Shown here piece by piece: positions 58,001 to 64,000 of a DNA stretch of 64,000 bases. Within the stretch, counting starts at the first letter, position 1; the number at the start of each line of letters is the position of its first letter. Position numbers and translations under genes: made by a program. The stretch is from Mactromeris polynyma (Eukaryota; Mollusca; Bivalvia; Venerida; Mactridae): NCBI GenBank assembly GCA_032209605.1, contig JASFXZ010000005.1, positions 31,980,905 to 32,044,904 on the forward strand, read 5' to 3'. The notes under the pieces are model-generated. The model saw only the letters and a list, made by a program, of their open reading frames with translations. It made no database searches and had not been told where the DNA came from.

Positions 58001-61000
58001 ACTTTGTCATGGAGAATTATTTTTATTTTTTTTGCATAGCAGTCTGCTTCTTTTGATTATTTGATTTTTGTGTTTTATGATTTGAGCACCGCTGTACGAT
58101 TTCCAACTAATTCTTTAAGTGATGTCACTTCCAGAAAACGTCACATGTGACGTCACCATGTTCTGGCAGTAAGAAATATTTGCACCATATGGCAATATGA
58201 AAAGGAAGTGACTATATGGCGTAAATATTGTCTCCTGCTTGCAAATAGTGACATCTCATGTTGCGTTTTCTTGAAATGACATCACTTACAGAAGAGGTTT
58301 TAAATCGCATAGCAACGCTCATTTATACATCTATCCTGTAGATTTATTCTGTTTGTAGATACATGTGTTGTCCGATATGATTTTTGTTATATTTTGTTTG
58401 CACGATTGTGTTGCATTTTTCATTTATGTTTTACCCACAATGCACTTTTCCAGGATGATGACAGTACGCCAAAGCAACAAAAGTTCATTCGCTCCAGTAC
58501 AAAAACAAAATCTTTCCATAAAGAAATATCACAAGGTATCTTAAAGGACCGTCCTTCAACCATAGTTGGTACCCCATTAAAGACACAAAGAGTGAGTACT
58601 GCCAGGAACCAGCTTGTTGGCTGTAATGGAAGTTGAAATAATACGAAGATTTGCTTACTTTGATTCAATGTGGAAATCTCCCATTCACTTGAAACCTCTT
58701 GAACAAATTTTTGTTGCTGCTTAATCCCTTAATGGTTGAGTTTGTAGTGCACAGGACTACCAGTCTAGGGGTTGTGAGTACAAAATCTTGGCCTGAGGGT
58801 ATAAATCTGGGTGTGGAGACTAGTCTGGAAATTCTAATCTCTGATTGGTTGATTCTGAATACAATTCAAAAATTGACCAATGGCAATCCTGCATTCTGAC
58901 AGTGGTCTCCAAACTTAGTTTATAACTTGTGCTCTGAGCAATGTGTGGTATTCTGTGTGACAATTTGACTGAAGATGATACATAGTAAGTCCTTTCTTCT
59001 CCACCTCTGCTTCATGTGGGGAACGCTGACTGTGTCTTGTTAAAGGACTTAGTAGGGATCCTAGGGACGCTGGTTTGATCAACTTTTCACCACATACAAT
59101 TGAACTTTTGCTGAAACAAGATGGCAATATACCACTCGTACCAACCAGTTATGAAAAAAATGTCATAACATTTCAATAAATGCATTGCATGATTGTGTTC
59201 AAGTTGAATGTTGATGGTATACTTTGTGTACAAATGTTTGTGTGATGTCTTTGAATGGAAAAATTTGATGGCATGTCTAAAATCTAAAATATAATATAAC
59301 CATATAAAGCTGCCCATGATAGTTAGCTTTATATATGCTACTAACGTCGAATGTACCTTAAACCAGTTCTTAACATTTGCCGCTAATTTTGCTTCAGACA
59401 GATATTAATTTCTGTAGCTCTTTTTTGTTGTTTTGTATATTTCACAAATTCTGTTAAAATGATTCAATGACTGGAGATCTAAGAGCAGTTAGTGTTGGCA
59501 GAGCTTCTGGTTAGAGTCTGGTCTTGCTGCAAATATATTTGTCTCAATGTCTATATGTTTAATTTATACTATAGAAAAATGTTTTTTATAACCATATACT
59601 ACTAAGTGAGATTGATGATAAAAGTGTAACGAAAGTTTGAACTCCTGAACTCTGAGAAGGTCACCATTGACACTGTGAGAAGGTTACCATGGACACTGTG
59701 AGAAGGTTACCATGGACACTGTGTCCACCTGTGTTGTTTATATCTGATTTGCTTCCACCGTTGATTGATGCGTGTGTATAAGATACTGATAACATTTATC
59801 CCTTAAATTTATCTTAAATATTTTTACATAACTGTTGCCTCTACGCCATGTACAAACTTTTACTGAATTATTATTTATAATCCTACCTACATATTTACAG
59901 CCCCAACGTCCAGGAACAAGCTTTACTCCCCATAAGCCACAGATTGTTGTGAAACAGCCATCCATAGACAGGTAAGGTCATGTGTGTTGTACCTCAAATC
60001 ATCTACTATGTAAAAAATAGTATTAATACCAATTATAATTTGTTAGGAAGATTTTGTATTGTGACTGTATCTAATTGAGGGGCACCTAGATTTATCCTGA
60101 TCAGTAGGTCTGTCAGTTAGACTTTAGTTTGTTTCTCTTATATCTCAAAAAGTGTTTGACATAGTGCAACACAACTTCTTAGGAATATTAGTCATCACTT
60201 GAAATTGTGCCCCTGGTTTGAAGTGCTCATGGTGAGCTTTTTAGGATCCATGAATATCCGTCATCGTGCGTTGTGAGTCGTGCATCACCATTTCCTCCTA
60301 TACCACTGAATGGATTTGTTCAAATTTCACAGGAATGATGGGTGGCCTCTTTCAAAGTTGCATAAGTTGTCCGATCCGCTGCATAATTAGGTCACAGGAT
60401 CTAAAAATAGATTTTAAAAGTGTAAACTTTGAAAATCTTCTTGTCCCAAACCATAAGGTCTAGAGCTTTAATATTTGGTGTGTAGCATTGTCTAGTGGTC
60501 CTCTTACAAGATTGCATAAATTATTAAGTTCCGTCAAAAATGATGGCTGCCAGGGGCGGGGCTTGTTCCCTATATATATATAGAGTGGAAACTATAAACA
60601 ACATCTCCTCCTAAACCACTCAATGGATTTTGACCATACTTCACACAAATGATCCTTAAGTGGTCCTCTTTCGATGTTATATAAATGGTTCCGGTATTTT
60701 GCATAAGAAGGTTACAGGAGCGAAAAAGATTTGAAAAGTGAAAAATTTTCACATTGTAAAATGAAGTGACACATATACAGTCAGACCTCAATTATTCGAC
60801 AGCCTTCTAGCCGAGTACTTGGTATAATCGGACATATCAGGTTCCAATGTATCTTCTAAGGCACATAGAATTGAAATTGGCTATTCGAAACCATATATTA
60901 TTCAACTGTATATCACTATTTTACAGAGCGAGTAGATCACTACCTTTGTTGGCTGGTGAGAAGCATGTTAGTGCAGACGACAGCTATCTCATGTATTCAC

Positions 61001-61098
61001 GAGTCAGTATGACATTGATGGAAGACCCCGATATACAGAACGCCATTTTTAAATCAGCCAGTGCTGAAAATCTGCCCAAAGTTAACCCAGCATTACAG
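19055..61098 (+). CDS. DENND1: DENN domain-containing protein 1 (connecdenn), Rab35 GEF; 3' end beyond window
   Basis: Spliced gene. Coding exons: 19055-19068, 21160-21224, 24338-24381, 25637-25692, 31659-31766, 32298-32457, 33347-33400, 34644-34705, 35172-35270, 36322-36372, 37227-37272, 37634-37735, [38957-38992 optional], 43565-43673, 44477-44610, 45341-45472, 46111-46170, 47287-47340, [49716-49748 optional], 53340-53402, 54273-54293, 58454-58591, 59901-59971, 60927-61098. Every junction is GT-AG and in phase; 605 codons without the optional exons. Residues ~1-96 form the upstream DENN region (MSRLRENPERLFEVFLEV, LTDLDSKFKFGFCRH), ~97-287 the central DENN region (SFLPWFEVFYNFLNILAE, LHERRIIVTSKKLS, LYPMYWQHLYIPVLPSHL, APMPFVIGVHSTL), ~288-412 the downstream region (GGYRDAL, GRGFSDIFEQE). 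Human DENND1A/B share these blocks. Known family role: GDP-GTP exchange on Rab35 at clathrin-coated and endosomal membranes. The lysine-rich tail fits the usual disordered tail that binds AP-2 and clathrin. No stop is found. Confidence 0.93.
19530..19620. repeat. CTTGAAAAGTCCTTGAATTT repeat fragment
   Basis: Three iterations of TCCTTGAAAA / CCTTGAATTT words in about 90 bp in DENND1 intron 1, following TATCAAGGTTCGCACAGTC. Sequences of this type occur at transposon ends in many animals; no full element can be delimited here. Confidence 0.4.
21160..21224 (+). CDS. DENND1: DENND1 exon 2
   Basis: 65 nt between TTTTTTCAG and GTATGT. Encodes ENPERLFEVFLEVGKPLSEN plus E, the start of the upstream DENN region. 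Confidence 0.92.
21495..21675 (+). repeat. Interspersed repeat (GGGTCAA family), copy 1
   Basis: Contains ATATCCAGGGTAATTTTGGA, GAATCCTGAGGGTCAATATG and CAAAGGGTCAACTCGAGGGT in an order shared with copies at 23235, 28095 (reverse strand) and 31388, all in DENND1 introns. Confidence 0.65.
23235..23385 (+). repeat. Interspersed repeat (GGGTCAA family), copy 2
   Basis: Shares the order CAAGATTTTACCATTTTATT, TAGAATCCTTAGGAT, TTGGAAATTGCCAGGGTTAA and GGGTCCCC with the other copies. Confidence 0.6.
24338..24381 (+). CDS. DENND1: DENND1 exon 3
   Basis: 44 nt between TTATTTCAG and GTATGC. Completes an Asp codon, then PFILQKYPMDYEDE, the counterpart of the EVQRQFPEDYSDQE segment in vertebrates. Confidence 0.9.
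25323..25400 (+). repeat. tRNA-like SINE head
   Basis: A box GGTTAGCTCAGTTGGTAGAG and B box GGTTCAATTCCC are nearly intact, with GTC at the likely anticodon. Mismatched anticodon and acceptor stems and a following GTGTCAGTTGG tail favour a SINE over a tRNA gene. In DENND1 intron 3. Confidence 0.6.
25637..25692 (+). CDS. DENND1: DENND1 exon 4
   Basis: 56 nt; encodes EVLKSVPKFAFPCDTERY. Two in-phase donors lie 6 nt apart (GTATAC after 25686 and the stronger GTAAGT after 25692); the second is chosen because its sequence and the resulting length fit the family better. Confidence 0.9.
25925..26137 (+). repeat. tRNA-derived SINE, second family, copy 1
   Basis: GACTCCTGATCTGAAGGTCA, a degenerate B box, then GATCACCGACTTTACAAT and a tail ending GTATCACAATGGATGTAAAT. 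Colinear with the better-preserved copy at 29096. Confidence 0.7.
27001..27066. repeat. Short hairpin element, copy 1
   Basis: GGTTGGGTGTGAAACTATGG / CCATAGTTTCGCCCCAACC arms around a ~25-nt loop. Similar hairpins occur at 49567 and 54394. Confidence 0.7.
27139..27212. repeat. 39-bp tandem duplication
   Basis: AGTATATTATACTGTTTTCT with its following bases GAAATGTAACCAGA occurs twice in tandem with a 39-bp period. Confidence 0.85.
28095..28370 (-). repeat. Interspersed repeat (GGGTCAA family), reverse copy
   Basis: TTTGACCCGGGAGATGACCC, TTTGACCCTTAGGATTCTAG and TGGTAAAATCCGTTCA are reverse complements of the family motifs. The middle is interrupted by a ~80-bp ACCGGAATGCCGGAACACC-rich segment with short internal repeats. 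Confidence 0.6.
29096..29300 (+). repeat. tRNA-derived SINE, second family, copy 2
   Basis: Head with GGGTAGAGCACCTGACTCCT and B box GAGTTCGAGCC, then GATCACCAACCTCACAATCC and a tail ending TTTCACAATTAATATAAATT. Same body as the copy at 25925. Confidence 0.75.
31388..31566 (+). repeat. Interspersed repeat (GGGTCAA family), copy 4
   Basis: Contains GGATTTTACCATTTTATAGC, CCAGAATCTTAAGCGTCAAA, TTTTGGAAATACTAG and a duplicated GGTCAACTCTGG. Lies about 90 bp upstream of DENND1 exon 5. Confidence 0.65.
31659..31766 (+). CDS. DENND1: DENND1 exon 5
   Basis: 108 nt between TTTCTATAG and GTAATC. Encodes TTVDHFTFTLTDLDSKFKFG followed by FCRHATGAQTCFCII, the most recognisable part of the upstream DENN region. 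Confidence 0.96.
32298..32457 (+). CDS. DENND1: DENND1 exon 6
   Basis: 160 nt. Encodes FLPWFEVFYNFLNILAEITN and then a variable linker ending in LPVTIVDKQE. Matches the YLPWFEVFYKLLNILAD block of human DENND1A. Confidence 0.96.
32691..32866. mobile_element. MITE with CAGTYGGACCTCG ends
   Basis: 176 bp flanked by TA, with ends CAGTTGGACCTCGTCCATTC and GAAATGAGGTCCGACTG. Related to 54564-54741, 49960-50150, 437 and 60779. Its internal inverted words resemble the Tigger-like TIR style. Confidence 0.8.
33347..33400 (+). CDS. DENND1: DENND1 exon 7
   Basis: 54 nt, phase 0/0. Encodes MFSFKAPEINKLPSIPAS, matching the YFTVPDTRELPSIPE segment of the family. Confidence 0.93.
33466..34328. mobile_element. 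Decayed pogo/Tigger-like DNA transposon
   Basis: 863 bp flanked by TA on both sides, with inverted ends CAGTGGAACCCCTC and GAGGGGTTCCACTG. Subterminal AAACCGGAA/AAACCGAAC words are repeated at each end. A piece of transposase lies at 34090-34238. Most of the coding region has been deleted. Confidence 0.9.
34090..34238 (+). pseudogene. Transposase N-terminal (CENP-B-like helix-turn-helix) remnant
   Basis: ATG begins a frame reading MSTSPKNR; after a frameshift near 34117 the frame reads LSLDDKIKLINESES, and after another near 34185 it reads AKFGIGKSTVSDILKLM. These are the hallmark helices of the pogo/Tigger and CENP-B DNA-binding domain (consensus LTLEEKLKIIEE .. FGIxKSTVSDIxK). The rest of the transposase is missing. 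Confidence 0.85.
34644..34705 (+). CDS. DENND1: DENND1 exon 8
   Basis: 62 nt. Encodes RNLTEYYNAIDTENMMIIFA, matching RNLTEYFVAVDVNNMLHLYA in human DENND1A. Confidence 0.96.
35172..35270 (+). CDS. DENND1: DENND1 exon 9
   Basis: 99 nt. Encodes SMLHERRIIVTSKKLSRITA and then VIHAASSLLYPMYW, the heart of the central DENN module. Confidence 0.97.
35397..35552. mobile_element. MITE of the CAGTAAAA family
   Basis: 156 bp flanked by TA, with ends CAGTAAAAGCTACTTACAGA and TTTAGGTTTTACTG. AATAAGRCCA words are repeated internally. Confidence 0.78.
35786..36010. mobile_element. ATTATGCCCCC-ended element
   Basis: Left end ATTTATGCCCCCCTTCGAAG and right end CACAGGGGGGCATAAT form short inverted repeats. 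The interior has GTCGGTCAGTATGTCCGTCC and CTTGACCTGTCATCCTCAAA. Elements of this kind are, in my experience, common in molluscan genomes. In DENND1 intron 9. Confidence 0.7.
36322..36372 (+). CDS. DENND1: DENND1 exon 10
   Basis: 51 nt. Encodes QHLYIPVLPSHLIDYL, matching the family QHVYIPVLPPHLLDYC. Confidence 0.96.
37227..37272 (+). CDS. DENND1: DENND1 exon 11
   Basis: 46 nt. Encodes APMPFVIGVHSTLVQ, matching the invariant APMPYLIGIH of the central DENN module. Confidence 0.97.
37634..37735 (+). CDS. DENND1: DENND1 exon 12
   Basis: 102 nt, phase 0/0. Encodes KVSSTELGDVVVVDADNNTV followed by TTDYDDVHDLPDEM, corresponding to VVILNVDTNTLETPFDDLQSLP in human DENND1A. Confidence 0.95.
37820..38003. 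repeat. 92-bp tandem duplication, 2 copies
   Basis: Two near-identical 92-bp copies (37820-37911, 37912-38003) beginning TGTTCTATACTCACC, in the intron after exon 12. Confidence 0.93.
38957..38992 (+). CDS. DENND1: Candidate optional DENND1 cassette exon
   Basis: 36 nt, phase 0/0, between TATTTTCAG and GTGATG. Encodes FSYLKRHLRREK, very like the first 12 codons of exon 14 (AAYLKRHLKGEK). Inclusion keeps the frame; splicing straight to exon 15 would not. It therefore looks like a partial duplicate of exon 14 used as a cassette, or a decaying duplicate. Read-through past its donor meets an in-frame TGA about 10 codons on. Confidence 0.55.
40291..41970. repeat. 34-bp minisatellite, ~49 copies
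   Basis: Tandem 34-bp units starting GCTTGTATAGGAAATACCTG and ending ATCAGACTTGTGT. Variants CCTG/CATG, GTGTGC/GTGCGC and GCTTG/GCTCG are unevenly distributed: GCTCG and CCTG predominate before about 41100, GCTTG with CATG afterwards. Intronic, between the optional exon and exon 14. The open frames within it are repeat artefacts. Confidence 0.97.
42421..42937. mobile_element. ~517-bp long-hairpin element with near-identical arms
   Basis: Outer arms 42421-42576 and 42781-42937 are inverted copies of about 155 nt with one substitution and one single-base gap visible (TTTTGTTGG versus TTTTATTGG). Inner arms 42660-42691 and 42752-42783 pair perfectly over 32 nt and are joined directly to the outer arm on the right but separated by ~83 nt on the left (42577-42659). 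CTC flanks that extra segment on both sides. Termini read ATATACTGACACC. No coding capacity. Confidence 0.93.
43565..43673 (+). CDS. DENND1: DENND1 exon 14
   Basis: 109 nt between ATATTGTAG and GTAAGT. Encodes AAYLKRHLKGEKVKNSMQGS followed by GDIISKTFMMSLVKLI, the start of the downstream DENN region. Confidence 0.93.
44138..44424. repeat. 27-bp minisatellite, ~10 copies
   Basis: Units of 27 bp (GCCAAAACACACCTTATTCT then AGCAAGT), some 25 bp long with TCGGCAAGT. It lies just 53 bp upstream of DENND1 exon 15, so it occupies most of the end of that intron. Confidence 0.93.
44477..44610 (+). CDS. DENND1: DENND1 exon 15
   Basis: 134 nt. Encodes GYRDALKFNEGDIITFCPDA, then FVQSRHVSMQPFLENMLHFQ and IFQQ, matching GSYRNALKIEPEEPITFCEE of the family. 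Confidence 0.95.
45341..45472 (+). CDS. DENND1: DENND1 exon 16
   Basis: 132 nt, phase 0/0. Encodes FINDRLDMLNCGRGFSDIFE followed by QECLVHADKLNAQTRYNEWL and GKMK. Matches the FIDGRLDLLNSGEGFSDVFE block; end of the DENN module. Confidence 0.97.
45800..46010 (+). repeat. Possible SINE with tRNA-Ser/Leu-like head
   Basis: GATGGCTGAATGGCAGTGTGCTAGAC resembles the first half of a type II tRNA, and AACACCCACAAAAAGTGGAG lies within the following body. Only one copy is visible here, so this is tentative. Confidence 0.35.
46111..46170 (+). CDS. DENND1: DENND1 exon 17
   Basis: 60 nt, phase 0/0. Encodes KQGKKLHRGGKDVWSDLKVK, a basic linker after the DENN module. Confidence 0.88.
46767..46939. mobile_element. 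MITE of the CAGTAAAA family, tandem pair member 1
   Basis: 173 bp between TA dinucleotides, ends CAATAAAACCTCGCTTAAAG and AGAGGTTTTACTG; contains AATAAGACCACC repeats. Confidence 0.78.
46950..47118. mobile_element. MITE of the CAGTAAAA family, tandem pair member 2
   Basis: 169 bp, ends CCGTAAAACCTCACTTAAAA and TTGAGGTTTCACTG. Only 10 bp from member 1 and more diverged, so the pair looks like two insertions rather than a recent duplication. Confidence 0.72.
47287..47340 (+). CDS. DENND1: DENND1 exon 18
   Basis: 54 nt, phase 0/0. Encodes ASPVVKEARGMMDVMAHR, comparable to the KANPAMKTVYKFAKDH helix of vertebrate DENND1A. Confidence 0.85.
49567..49642. repeat. Short hairpin element, copy 2
   Basis: GGGTTTAGTGCAAGACTGTGGTA and TACTGTAGTTTTGCACTAAAT-type arms pair around a short loop. 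Lies 70 bp upstream of the optional 33-nt exon. Confidence 0.7.
49716..49748 (+). CDS. DENND1: Candidate optional DENND1 microexon
   Basis: 33 nt, phase 0/0, between CCACCCACTAG and a strong donor GTAAGT. Encodes AGPAMTSAVES. ANPAM-like residues echo both exon 18 (ASPVV) and human ANPAMKTVY. The correct phase, good donor and family resemblance favour an alternative microexon; no transcript evidence is available. Confidence 0.5.
49960..50150. mobile_element. Diverged MITE of the CAGTCGGACCTCG family
   Basis: Internal GGGCTATTCGAAACCATG and ATTATTCGAAATAAAATTTC match the intact copy at 54564; the terminal bases are eroded. Confidence 0.65.
52145..52250. repeat. Inverted repeat with GAGAGAACTC arms
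   Basis: GAGTTCTCTCCCTTTAT and AATAAAGGGAGAGAACTC form arms around an AT-rich loop. Related words occur at 2873 and 4950, so this is probably a dispersed element. Confidence 0.6.
53340..53402 (+). CDS. DENND1: DENND1 exon 19
   Basis: 63 nt, phase 0/0. Encodes VKTQGKKAYSKAQKKINDLK plus K, a lysine-rich helix like the EVKNRLKQK segment of the family. Confidence 0.88.
54273..54293 (+). CDS. DENND1: DENND1 exon 20 (21-nt microexon)
   Basis: Acceptor TATATCTTAG and donor GTAACC bracket AATCAGTATGATCTACTGGAG-like coding of NQYDLLE, phase 0/0. It may be constitutive or optional because skipping it also keeps the frame. Confidence 0.6.
54394..54475. repeat. Short hairpin element, copy 3
   Basis: GAGGGCTCAGTGCAAGACTA and AGTCTTGCATTGAACCCTC are inverted arms. 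Same design as the hairpins at 27001 and 49567. Confidence 0.72.
54564..54741. mobile_element. MITE with CAGTCGGACCTTG ends
   Basis: 178 bp flanked by TA, ends CAGTCGGACCTTGTTTATTT and GAACGTGGTCCGACTG. The interior includes CGAAATAAAATTTCGGACCC. Confidence 0.82.
54999..55197. repeat. 103-bp tandem duplication
   Basis: TGACAGTACAGAACAGACTG and the following ~75 bases occur at 54999 and again at 55102 with only a few substitutions. Confidence 0.92.
55891..57350. repeat. 66-bp minisatellite, ~22 copies
   Basis: Units of 66 bp starting TTTGGTATGTATTGCTCTAG and ending TATTCAGGCCTCTGGG. Copies differ by one to three substitutions with no length changes, which indicates recent homogenisation. In the DENND1 intron between exons 20 and 21. 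Confidence 0.97.
58454..58591 (+). CDS. DENND1: DENND1 exon 21
   Basis: 138 nt, phase 0/0, between CTTTTCCAG and GTGAGT. Encodes DDDSTPKQQKFIRSSTKTKS, then FHKEISQGILKDRPSTIVGT and PLKTQR: a polar, probably disordered tail with many possible phosphorylation sites. Confidence 0.85.
58738..58990 (+). repeat. Diverged SINE of the first family
   Basis: TAGTGCACAGGACTACCAGTC resembles a decayed tRNA head; GTGACAATTTGACTGAAGAT near 58958 is the body motif shared with 700-880 and 1748-1944. Confidence 0.45.
59655..59725. repeat. 27-bp tandem repeat, ~2.5 copies
   Basis: GAGAAGGTTACCATGGACAC followed by TGT, repeated; the first copy is GAGAAGGTCACCATTGACAC. The TTACCATGGACAC core is shared with the 58-bp array at 1945. 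Confidence 0.8.
59901..59971 (+). CDS. DENND1: DENND1 exon 22
   Basis: 71 nt between ATTTACAG and GTAAGG. Encodes PQRPGTSFTPHKPQIVVKQP then SID. The PxRP..VVKxP pattern resembles RPPRPHVVKRPKS in human DENND1A. Confidence 0.88.
60060..60770. repeat. Interspersed repeat with duplicated CTCCTxxACCACT phrases
   Basis: TTTCCTCCTATACCACTGAATGGATTT and CTCCTCCTAAACCACTCAATGGATTTT, each followed by a TTCACACAAATGAT-like and a GTGGTCCTCTTTC-like phrase, show two related ~300-bp segments. Likely a dispersed transposable element fragment in the intron before exon 23. Confidence 0.55.
60779..60912. mobile_element. Truncated MITE of the CAGTCGGACCTCG family
   Basis: Left end CAGTCAGACCTCAATTATTC after TA; runs through GGCTATTCGAAACCATAT and stops about 15 bp before DENND1 exon 23, whose polypyrimidine tract therefore lies immediately beside transposon sequence. 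Confidence 0.7.
60927..61098 (+). CDS. DENND1: DENND1 exon 23 (last exon found)
   Basis: 172 nt between ATTTTACAG and GTTAGT. Encodes ASRSLPLLAGEKHVSADDSY, LMYSRVSMTLMEDPDIQNAI and FKSASAENLPKVNPALQ. Ends at a donor in phase 0, so translation continues in a later exon, probably beyond the window. Confidence 0.85.
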
Positions 61099-61099
61099 G

Positions 61100-62950
61100 T
61101 TAGTATCATTTTGTGTTCCATCCAAATTTTCCGTACAGAAATGTGCAAACTTAAGTTAATGCTTAAAAAAATGATGCCAATATTGAGTTAATGCAAAGTT
61201 AAGAAGATTCATGTTGTTCTATGCTCTACTGGTCGCACTTTCATGACAATATTTCAGCAAATGGTTTATACGAAAACTTTTAGCAGCATGCTTCAGTTCT
61301 TGTGATTTTGCTTCACTTTGGTAAAACACTATTCCATGAACATGCTGAGGTAACTACAGGTACTGATTAAGTTAGATGATACACTTACTGTATATTACTG
61401 TCACATTTTGATCCTTTGTACAACAAATCATCAACACACATAACAAGGAAGACATTGTCACAAAATGTATTTACAATGAAGTAATGCAGTATAATTGTAT
61501 GCAAATTACTGTGCTTGTGTGTATTATCAGCTTTAAGGTAAGCAGTCCATCATTGGCATAATGTCTGCGATAAATGAAACAGTTGTTGTTTCAATCTATA
61601 TAATAATGCGGATAAAATTTGAAAAAAAATTACCTGTCCACAAAAAATTAATGGCCTGTTTTGTTCTCTGAAAAAAGTTGAGCCTTAAAAAATAAACTGA
61701 TAAATTGAAAATCACATTTATTTTCTTATTTCTTCCTATTTTCTTATAGTGGAACCACCTTTGTACTAAACAGACTTGCAAATTTAAGAAAAGTCAGAAA
61801 TATTTGGAAAAAAATGAAAAATATTTTTTGGCCGGGACATTTGTGTCATAAAATATTTAAAATAAGGAATATTTCATGCAAACATAAGAATATTGACTAT
61901 GTCAGAAAACCCAAATATCAGTTGGCTGCCATATAGTCTTCAATGAAAATTATTTGTAACATATATCATCAACTGTATCCAAAATACAGAGACATTTACC
62001 ATCTGGTTTTTGCAAAATTTCATTTTGAACATTGCTATACACATGATGTAATTGGAATTTGCAATTTTGCTTATTTCTTTCAAAAGTATGATTTATTTAT
62101 GGCAAATGGAGTTCAAAGTAGTTGTAAAACTTAAGAAAATAGGCAATGTTGCCAAATTATGTCACTTCCAAGACTTAAAATTAACATTTTTTAAAACATA
62201 TTGAAGAATTTTAGTATATTACCTCCCTTTATAAAAAATACATACTTTTCTTTTTTCCCAATAAAAGCACAATTTAAAAAATATAAAGTGAAAGACTGCC
62301 TAGAATATCATGACATGCAACAGCTGTGAAATTAAATTTAGCATACATCATGCATTTTAAAAATTATTAATTTGTTTAGTTAACCATACATACAGTAGGG
62401 AAATTACTTGAACCATTGATTGACTGTTTACCTTAAGTATTTTCGAGAAATTGGAGTCAGGTGTGTTTATTCACCATGGCTTGGATTGGTGAGTTTGCCA
62501 AAGTCTAGATACCATTGTTACTAATGCTATTTTGCCAAGCAATCATAGAATCACATGTACATGTATCATTATTTTTATTCTGCTTTTTGTGTAGTGTCAA
62601 ACATTAGCCATAAAATAAATCATGAGTGAATTAGTACAAGTGCTGCATGCTTGTTGATAGCTATTGCTTTGTATGGAAACATCATACCTCTTCTAGAGAG
62701 ATGTTCTAGTCTCATCAGTAATGTGCATATGTTTGCTAAGATCATAAAGTATCAGGTGCGTCTGGCATGCTTTAAGAGTGACATATGTTGTGTTTGTTAC
62801 AGTTTTGACTTGCAAAGGTAGTTATATCCAATTTTTTGTCTGCTTAATATTTACAAATCTTACTTCTGTTTAACCCAGCATGGCTTGACAGCTTTAACGT
62901 TTGACACAATTGGAGCTTAGTAAAAACTGGTAGGAATGCTTCATTTCCAT
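61100..62950. other. Intron or 3' region, no exon seen
   Basis: Expected to be DENND1 intron after exon 23. AT-rich; a TTGTTACAG acceptor-like site at 62809 is followed in phase by TTT TGA, which would end the protein after one residue, and is not accepted as an exon. Confidence 0.5.
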
Positions 62951-62953
62951 CTG

Positions 62954-63765
62954 TTAGGTTCTTTCAAAAGCCTGAAAACATGGTGTCATTTAGGTTCCTT
63001 CAAAAGCCTGAAAACATGAGGTGTTGTTAAAGTTCCTTGAATGCCTGAACTAATGAAGTGTTGTTAAAGTTCCTTCAAAAGCCTGAAATAATGAAGTGTT
63101 GTTAAGGTTCCTTCAAAAACCTGAAAACATGAGGTGTCATTTAGGTTCCTTCAAAAGCCTGAAATAATGAAGTGTTGTTAAAGTTACTTGAATGTCTGAA
63201 CTAATGAAGTGTTGTTAAAGTTCCTTCAAAAGCCTGAAATAATGAAGTGTTGTTAAAGTTCCTTGAAAGCCTGAACTATGAAGTGTTGTTAAAGTTCCCT
63301 CAAAAGCCTGAAATAATGAAGTGTTGTAAAAGTTCCTTAAAAGCCTGAACTAATGAAGTGTTGTTAAAGTTCCTTCAAAAGCCTGAAAGAATGAAGTGTC
63401 ATTTAGGTTCCTTCTAAATACTGAAACATGAGGTGTCATTTAGGTTCCTTCAAAAGCCTGAAACATGAGGTGTTGCTAAGGTTCCTTCAAAAGTCTGAAA
63501 CATGAGGTGTCATTTAGGTTCCTTCAAAAGCCTGAAACATGAGGTGTGTTATTTAGGTTCCTTCAAAAGCCTGAAAAAATGAGGTGTTGCTAAGGTTCCT
63601 TCAAAAGCCTGAAAACATGAGGTGTTATTTAGGTTCCTTCAAAAGCCTGAAACATGAGGTGTATTTAGGTGTCTTCAAAAGCCTGAAACATGAGGTGTCA
63701 TTTGGGTACTTTCAAAAGCCTGAAAAAAATGAGGTACCATTTAAGTTTCTTCATAACCCTTAAAC
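62954..63765. repeat. ~38-bp minisatellite, ~21 degenerate copies
   Basis: Units of about 36-39 bp (TTAGGTTCCTTCAAAAGCCT then GAAAACATGAGGTGTCAT) with small length changes and two main versions (GAGGTGTCATTTAGG and GAAGTGTTGTTAAAG). More diverged than the other arrays, so older or less homogenised. Confidence 0.93.
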
Positions 63766-63924
63766 AGGGTCATTTTATGTTTTCTTACTATGAGTTATGC
63801 CGCTATGTACATGTATATGTGTATATGTTCATGTATATGTACTATAACCAAATAACTGTCTATGATTTATGTTTGAAATCTCTGGCAATGCTGATCTATC
63901 ATTTATTATCTTATCTTCCATCAG

Positions 63925-63938
63925 TATTCCCCAGAATG
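63925..63938 (+). CDS. Possible further DENND1 microexon
   Basis: Fourteen bases between TTCCATCAG and GTAATG would add YSPE plus two bases in the phase left by exon 23. Without splicing the frame reads YSPEW and then TAA. Either could be chance; listed because no other continuation is visible before the window ends. Confidence 0.15.
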
Positions 63939-64000
63939 GTAATGGATTTGTTTTGGTCATTGAGGAAGTCTTATTCAGATCTGTTTTTGTTTTTATAAAC

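Noticed and set aside
62809..62826. DENND1 terminal exon after TTGTTACAG
   Set aside because: In the required phase it reads one Phe and then TGA; a tail ending here is unlike the family, so the site is treated as chance.

Overview
The window is a piece of an animal nuclear genome. It is AT-rich, its genes are broken into short exons by GT-AG introns, and it is crowded with minisatellites, tRNA-derived SINEs and small inverted-repeat elements. Frequent ACATGTACATGTA-like runs, an intronless RING/B-box (TRIM) gene and interspersed elements ending in ATTATGCCCCC suggest a mollusc, most likely a bivalve. This assignment is by general character, not by a database match.

Three protein-coding loci can be supported. 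(1) 9201-7306, minus: a single-exon TRIM-type RING/B-box protein of 631 aa. (2) 16205-12829, minus: a three-exon gene encoding the C1orf53/DUF5522 family signature ([13 protein letters not shown]), reassembled from the GT-AG junctions; the model is 247 aa. (3) 19055 to beyond the right end, plus: a DENND1 (connecdenn) gene, a predicted Rab35 guanine-nucleotide exchange factor of clathrin-mediated trafficking. I placed 22 constitutive-looking exons plus two optional in-frame ones; phases agree at every junction, giving 605 codons without the optional exons. The last exon found (60927-61098) ends at a donor, so the 3' end lies outside the window. A 58-codon ORF at 17113-17289 could be a small membrane protein but is weak.

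Layout: 1-7300 is intergenic, with SINE remnants, short tandem arrays and MITEs. 7306-9201 is the TRIM gene. 10041-12170 is two abutting minisatellites (19 bp, then 32 bp). 12829-16205 is the C1orf53-like gene, with repeats in its introns. 17639-18462 is an 824-bp inverted-repeat element with a perfect 8-bp target duplication, just upstream of DENND1. 19055-61098 is DENND1, whose introns hold almost every other feature: a decayed pogo/Tigger element with a recognisable transposase DNA-binding motif, several MITE families with CAGT-type ends, a ~517-bp hairpin with nearly identical arms, and arrays of 34, 27 and 66 bp. A 38-bp array fills 62954-63765.

The loci have no evident functional link: TRIM (probable ubiquitin ligase), C1orf53-like (unknown function, perhaps mitochondrial) and DENND1 (endosomal Rab activation) are simply neighbours. 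The most notable signals are the possible duplicated cassette exon and microexons in DENND1, the near-perfect long hairpin beside that exon, and the great density of tandem arrays, one of which has grown inside a MITE.
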